A DNA stretch of 20,129 nt, taken from contig NZ_CABUCJ010000039.1 in the NCBI RefSeq assembly GCF_902490045.1, positions 1-20,129 on the forward strand, read 5' to 3'. The notes beneath the pieces were generated by a model. That model was not told where the DNA came from. It did not search any database and was given only the letters and a program-made list of their open reading frames with translations. Origin of the DNA: an uncultured Anaerotruncus sp. Lineage in GTDB: Bacteria > Bacillota > Clostridia > Oscillospirales > Ruminococcaceae. Position numbers and translations under genes: made by a program. This document shows, piece by piece, positions 16,966-20,129 of the stretch; positions within the stretch are counted from its first letter, which is position 1, and every line of letters starts with the position of its first letter.

Positions 16966-17240
16966 AATAACTTTTCAAAGACGATGACGGGGACGGCGCA
17001 GACACAGCCCAGCCCACAGAGAGCCGGTGTATGGTGAAAGCCGGCGGCGGGACGTTTGACAGCTCATCACCCCCGAGTCGGGAGCCGAACGGACGACAAG
17101 TAGGCTTCCCCGCTGGACGGCGTTAACGGTCGGGAGCTTGCTGGAGCTTCGCTAAGCGGCGCATCGTTGCGCAATTCGGGTGGTACCGCGGGTCGTAAAC
17201 CGGACTCGTCCCTTATTCTGGGGACGGGTCTTTTTATTTT
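16966..17240 (+). promoter_or_regulatory. T-box riboswitch, specifier most likely ATC (isoleucine)
   Basis: A full T-box leader that senses uncharged tRNA. Stem I shows the GATGA/GA kink-turn (16983-16987), the AGAGAGCCGG...GGTGAAAGCCGG distal region (17017-17044), and the CAGAC/GTTTG helix (16999-17003 with 17054-17058). The specifier side reads ...AGCTC-ATC-A-CCCCCGAGTC; ATC at 17066-17068 is followed by the usual purine and the lower helix, so it should pair with the GAU anticodon of tRNA-Ile. The T-box sequence GGGTGGTACCGCGGG spans 17178-17192; its TGGT bulge matches a tRNA ending ACCA, as tRNA-Ile does. The terminator is 17203-17212 with 17221-17230 followed by a T run, and the competing antiterminator is GGGTC/GACTC with GGG/CCC. 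Class is certain; the specifier call is strong but was made by eye. Confidence 0.93.
17203..17240 (+). terminator. T-box regulatory terminator
   Basis: Ten pairs (one G-T) between 17203-17212 and 17221-17230 with an 8-nt loop, followed by TTTTTATTTTTT. It forms when tRNA is charged and is displaced by the antiterminator when uncharged tRNA is bound. Confidence 0.9.
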
Positions 17241-17272
17241 TTCGTGTCAATTTTGAGATGGAGGTCACCAAT

Positions 17273-17866
17273 ATGCAAGAGCAGAAACTACAGGAAATCG
17301 CCATGCGAATCCGCACGCTGCGGGAGATCATGGAAATCCCGGTCGCGGAGATGGCGCAGCAGACCGGAATTTCCGCCGAGGAATACCTTGCCGCCGAGGA
17401 CGGGAAGAGCGATTTCACCTTTACCTTCCTCTACAACTGCGCGCAGGCGTTCGGCGTCGACATCATCGAGCTGCTCACCGGCGAGGCCCCGCGCCTCTCC
17501 TTCTATTCGATCGTCCGCAAGGGGGAGGGGCTCAGCATCAACCGCCGCGCCGGCTTCACCTACAACCACCTGGCCTACCGCTTTTCAGGCAAGATCGCCG
17601 AGCCCTTCCTCGTCACCGCGCCCTTCTCGCAGGAGGAGCAGGAGAAGCCCATCCACCTCTCCCAGCACGACGGACAGGAGTTCGACTTTGTCCTGAGCGG
17701 GCAGCTCAAGGTGCAGATGGAGGACCACACCGAGTATATGGGGCCGGGGGACGCGATCTATTACGACTCCGGCCACGCGCACGGCATGATCGCGACGGGC
17801 GGCGAGGACTGCGTTTTCCTCGCGGTCGTCATGAAGGAAGAAAACGACAAGGGGGAGAACGACTGA
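17273..17866 (+). CDS. XRE-family regulator with C-terminal cupin domain
   Basis: A 197-aa protein. Residues about 8-65 form an XRE/Cro-type helix-turn-helix (IRTLREIMEIPVAEMAQQTG, then ISAEEYLAAEDGKSD). Residues about 110-190 are a cupin fold with the blocks HLSQHDGQEFDFVLSGQL and MGPGDAIYYDSGHAHGM; the histidines could bind a metal or ligand. This is the PuuR/YdcN-like architecture of one-component regulators that sense a small molecule. Start 17273 has GGAGGT 7 nt upstream; an ATG five codons earlier overlaps that site and is unlikely. Its TGA overlaps the ATG of the acyl-CoA synthetase gene (TGATG), so the two are made together under T-box control. It may sense the acid or acyl-CoA handled by the synthetase and might control unlinked genes; the ligand is unknown. 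Confidence 0.9.
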   Translation: MQEQKLQEIAMRIRTLREIMEIPVAEMAQQTGISAEEYLAAEDGKSDFTFTFLYNCAQAFGVDIIELLTGEAPRLSFYSIVRKGEGLSINRRAGFTYNHLAYRFSGKIAEPFLVTAPFSQEEQEKPIHLSQHDGQEFDFVLSGQLKVQMEDHTEYMGPGDAIYYDSGHAHGMIATGGEDCVFLAVVMKEENDKGEND

Positions 17867-19521
17867 TGGACCTTGAGAATTTTTATCAGCGCTTCTGCAA
17901 GGAGGGCTTTGACGAAAACGGTGTGCTCAACTACTTTGAGCCGGTCATCGCCGACAACTTCAACTTCGCCTACGACGTGGTGGACGAGATCGCCCGCCTG
18001 GAGCCCGGCCGCCGCGCCATGGTCTGGTGCAACGTGGCGGGGGAGGAGCGGGTGCTCACCTTCGGCGAGATGAAGCTCTATTCCGACAAATGCGCCCAGA
18101 TGCTCGCCGACCACGGCGTCAAAAAGGGCGACATGGTCCTGCTCGTGCTGAAAAGACACTATGAGTTCTGGTTCACCGTCCTCGCGCTCCACAAGCTCGG
18201 CGCGGTCGGCGTTCCCGCCACCAACCTGCTGACCACCCACGACCTCGTCTACCGCTTCCAGGCGGCGGGCATCACCGCCTGCGTCTGCTCGGGCGAGTGC
18301 AACATCTCCGAGTATGTCGACGAGGCGTGCGGGCAGTACGGCGGCATCCGTTCCAAATTCATCGTCCGCGGCGAGCGGGAGGGCTGGCTCACCTATTCGG
18401 AGGAGCTCGAAAAGTACGACGGGAACTTCGAGCGGGTCCAGACCTCCAAGGAGGACCCGCTGCTCCTCTACTTCACCTCCGGCACGACGGGCATGCCCAA
18501 GATGGTCGTCCACAACCATGCCTACCCGGCGGCGCACATCATCACCGCCCGCTACTGGCACAACGTCCACGCGGACGACCTGCACCTGACCGTCTCCGAG
18601 ACGGGCTGGATGAAGGCGGTCTGGGGAAAGCTCTACGGGCAGTGGTTCGCCGCGGCGTCGATCTTTGTCTACGACTTCGACAAGTTCGTCCCCCACGACC
18701 TGCTGCGCATGATGGAGAAATACAAGGTCACCACCTTCTGCGCGCCGCCGACCATCTACCGCTTCTTCATCAAGGAGGGAATGGAGGGGTACGATCTGTC
18801 CGCCCTGCACTATTCCACAACGGCGGGCGAGGCGCTCAACCCTGAGGTCTACAACCGCTGGTATGAGTTCACCGGCCTGCGCCTGATGGAGTCCTACGGT
18901 CAGACCGAGACGGTCATGCAGGTCGCGAACTTCGTCGGCACCACCCCCAAGCCGGGCTCGATGGGCAAGCCGTCGCCGATCTATGACATCCACCTGGTCG
19001 ACGAGGACGGCAACGACGTGGCGCGCGGCGCCGTCGGCGAGATCGTCATCAATACCGAGAAGCCCCATCCCGGGCTCTTCGGCGGCTACTACCGCAACCC
19101 CGAGGAGACGGCCGCGTCCTGGCACGACGGCTACTACCACACGGGCGACACCGCGTGGATGGACGAGGACGGCTACCTCTGGTATGTCGGCCGCACCGAC
19201 GACGTCATCAAATCGTCGGGCTACCGCATCGGGCCCTTTGAGATCGAGAGCGTGCTGATGGAGCACCCCGCCGTGCTGGAATGCGCGGTCACCGGCGCGC
19301 CCGATCCCGTCCGCGGCATCGTGGTCAAGGCGACGATCGTCCTGACGAGCAGCTACCAGGCCTCCGAAGAGCTCAAAAAAGAGCTCCAGACCTTCGTCAA
19401 AAAACAGACCGCTCCTTATAAGTATCCCCGCATCGTCGAGTTCGTCACCGAACTGCCAAAGACGATCTCGGGCAAGATCCGCCGCACCGAGATCCGTGCG
19501 AAGGATGGACAGAAGAAATAA
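17866..19521 (+). CDS. AMP-forming acyl-CoA synthetase (medium/branched-chain type)
   Basis: A 551-aa member of the ANL superfamily, closest by eye to acetyl/medium-chain acyl-CoA synthetases (AcsM/MACS). It activates a carboxylic acid with ATP to the acyl-AMP and then the CoA thioester. Motifs: P-loop YFTSGTTGMPK (202-212), 'TTAGEALNPEVYNRW', ESYGQTET (acid pocket and adenine binding), YHTGDTAWMDEDGY (424 on), GRTDDVIKSSGYRIGPFEIE (hinge and CoA region), and the C-terminal catalytic lysine K537 in KTISGKIRR. All key residues are present. It is coupled to the XRE-cupin gene and lies behind an apparent isoleucine T-box, so a branched substrate such as 2-methylbutyrate is plausible (inference). 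The stop is 9 nt before the terminator palindrome. Confidence 0.93.
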   Translation: MDLENFYQRFCKEGFDENGVLNYFEPVIADNFNFAYDVVDEIARLEPGRRAMVWCNVAGEERVLTFGEMKLYSDKCAQMLADHGVKKGDMVLLVLKRHYEFWFTVLALHKLGAVGVPATNLLTTHDLVYRFQAAGITACVCSGECNISEYVDEACGQYGGIRSKFIVRGEREGWLTYSEELEKYDGNFERVQTSKEDPLLLYFTSGTTGMPKMVVHNHAYPAAHIITARYWHNVHADDLHLTVSETGWMKAVWGKLYGQWFAAASIFVYDFDKFVPHDLLRMMEKYKVTTFCAPPTIYRFFIKEGMEGYDLSALHYSTTAGEALNPEVYNRWYEFTGLRLMESYGQTETVMQVANFVGTTPKPGSMGKPSPIYDIHLVDEDGNDVARGAVGEIVINTEKPHPGLFGGYYRNPEETAASWHDGYYHTGDTAWMDEDGYLWYVGRTDDVIKSSGYRIGPFEIESVLMEHPAVLECAVTGAPDPVRGIVVKATIVLTSSYQASEELKKELQTFVKKQTAPYKYPRIVEFVTELPKTISGKIRRTEIRAKDGQKK

Positions 19522-19530
19522 ACCGCAGAA

Positions 19531-19568
19531 AAGACGGACGCCTGACCGGCCGGTCAGGCGTCCGTCTT
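19531..19568. terminator. 38-nt perfect palindrome, bidirectional terminator
   Basis: 19531-19549 is exactly the reverse complement of 19550-19568, so 38 nt are perfectly palindromic. It lies just after the synthetase stop and overlaps the last five codons and stop of the convergent cupin gene. The U tracts are weak on both sides (TTCGTTT on plus; TTTTC on minus), but the very strong stem should stop both transcripts. Confidence 0.8.
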
Positions 19569-20009
19569 CGTTTGCCGGGCAATTTCGAGCGCAGCCTCAA
19601 AGGAGAGCGGCTTGGTGAGCGCGTCGAGCTGCGGGCTGGCGATCCAGTCGGGATTTGAGCAGTCCCCGAATTTGACCGTGTGCACGACGCTCCCGCGCGC
19701 GAGGCACTCATTGTGGGGCACGCCGGGGACGGTGACCGCCCAGTCGCCGGGCAGGAGCGCCCGCAGGCGCGCGGTCCCCCGCCGGTATTCGGCGAAGACG
19801 ACGCAGCCTTCCTGCACGATCACCATCTCTTTTAAGGCGCTGTGGGAGTGGCTGTTTTCCCACACCGGGCCGCCCGTGTTTTCGCAGCGGATATAGCTGC
19901 TGTTGTCCCGTCCAATAAGCCGGAAACGGGCCTCGCCGTTTTCCATGAGCTCGTGGCTGGATGTGATCCCGAACGCCGCGAGCGCCTGCCCGTCAAGTTT
20001 TTGCGGCAT
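19554..20009 (-). CDS. Cupin-domain protein
   Basis: A 151-aa small cupin. The first cupin block is seen around 'PVWENSHSHSALKEMVIVQEG' (quoted in two parts in other annotations as HSHS then E), with a putative metal set H-x-H and Glu, and the second around 'LLPGDWAVTVPGVPHNECLARG' with another His. Pro-Gly turns sit at the usual places. The start at 20009 has GGGAGGGG 5 nt upstream and lies just below a plausible promoter; the longer frame to 20060 would begin inside the promoter. The C-terminus is encoded within the terminator palindrome. Function is unknown; cupins of this size are often metal-dependent isomerases, lyases or sugar-acid-handling proteins. It converges on the T-box operon, so shared function is not implied. 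Confidence 0.85.
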   Translation of the reverse strand: MPQKLDGQALAAFGITSSHELMENGEARFRLIGRDNSSYIRCENTGGPVWENSHSHSALKEMVIVQEGCVVFAEYRRGTARLRALLPGDWAVTVPGVPHNECLARGSVVHTVKFGDCSNPDWIASPQLDALTKPLSFEAALEIARQTKTDA

Positions 20010-20031
20010 GGCGTCCCCTCCCTTTTTCCCC

Positions 20032-20060
20032 ATCCTACCACGAAACGGGCGTTTTGTCAT
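20032..20060 (-). promoter_or_regulatory. Probable promoter of the cupin gene
   Basis: On the minus strand ATGACA (20055-20060), 17-nt spacer, TAGGAT (20032-20037). Moderate match to sigma-A; predicted start near 20025 gives a leader of about 15 nt that includes the ribosome binding site. Confidence 0.5.
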
Positions 20061-20129
20061 CCGCCCGCGCCCTTTTTGACGGATTTTCGGGCGGCGTGAA
20101 CGTTTTGGGGACCGGCCGAATACATTTAT

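Overview
The window looks like a chromosomal piece of a GC-rich, low-oxygen Firmicute, most likely a gut or rumen Clostridia of the Oscillospiraceae type. The evidence is a canonical T-box leader, a ClpC-type AAA+ protein, Firmicute-style AGGAGG ribosome binding sites, sigma-A promoters, tightly overlapping operons, and high GC with AT-rich intergenic islands. The taxonomic call is an inference from gene content. No mobile element, CRISPR array, rRNA or tRNA was seen.

Region 1 (34-8074, minus strand) is a nucleoside-scavenging operon. It reads from a strong promoter at 8046-8074: a BMP/PnrA-type nucleoside-binding lipoprotein, a double-cassette ATPase, two permeases, two different nucleoside hydrolases, and a secreted DUF5050-like protein. 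A perfect 15-bp hairpin separates the binding protein from the rest of the operon and a weaker hairpin precedes the hydrolases. The transporter imports nucleosides and the hydrolases split them into base and ribose.

Region 2 (8075-8877) is a gene-free divergent control region. Its right part carries an extended -10 promoter, a palindrome just after the expected start of transcription, and a structured leader of about 215 nt that can sequester the potA ribosome binding site.

Region 3 (8878-12844, plus strand) is a complete polyamine ABC importer, potABCD, with ATGA overlaps and a strong terminator. Its binding protein has no cysteine and so no lipid anchor. It has a C-terminal membrane helix with a basic tail instead.

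Region 4 (12860-15814) holds a 67-aa Gly/Asn/Cys-rich small protein (minus) and a divergent ClpC-family unfoldase (plus, TTG start). Both have upstream sequences that resemble mother-cell sporulation promoters (sigma-K-like and sigma-E-like).

Region 5 (15813-16908, plus) is a two-gene unit: an FlK-type hotdog thioesterase, with the Thr-Glu-His triad at the family spacing, and a phosphoglycolate-phosphatase-like HAD hydrolase.

Region 6 (16931-19568, plus) is the most interesting part. A T-box riboswitch whose specifier reads best as ATC (isoleucine) controls an XRE-cupin regulator translationally coupled to an AMP-forming acyl-CoA synthetase. This suggests activation of a branched-chain acid (2-methylbutyrate) to rebuild isoleucine when charged tRNA-Ile runs short. 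A convergent cupin gene (19554-20009, minus) shares a 38-nt perfect palindrome that probably terminates both units.
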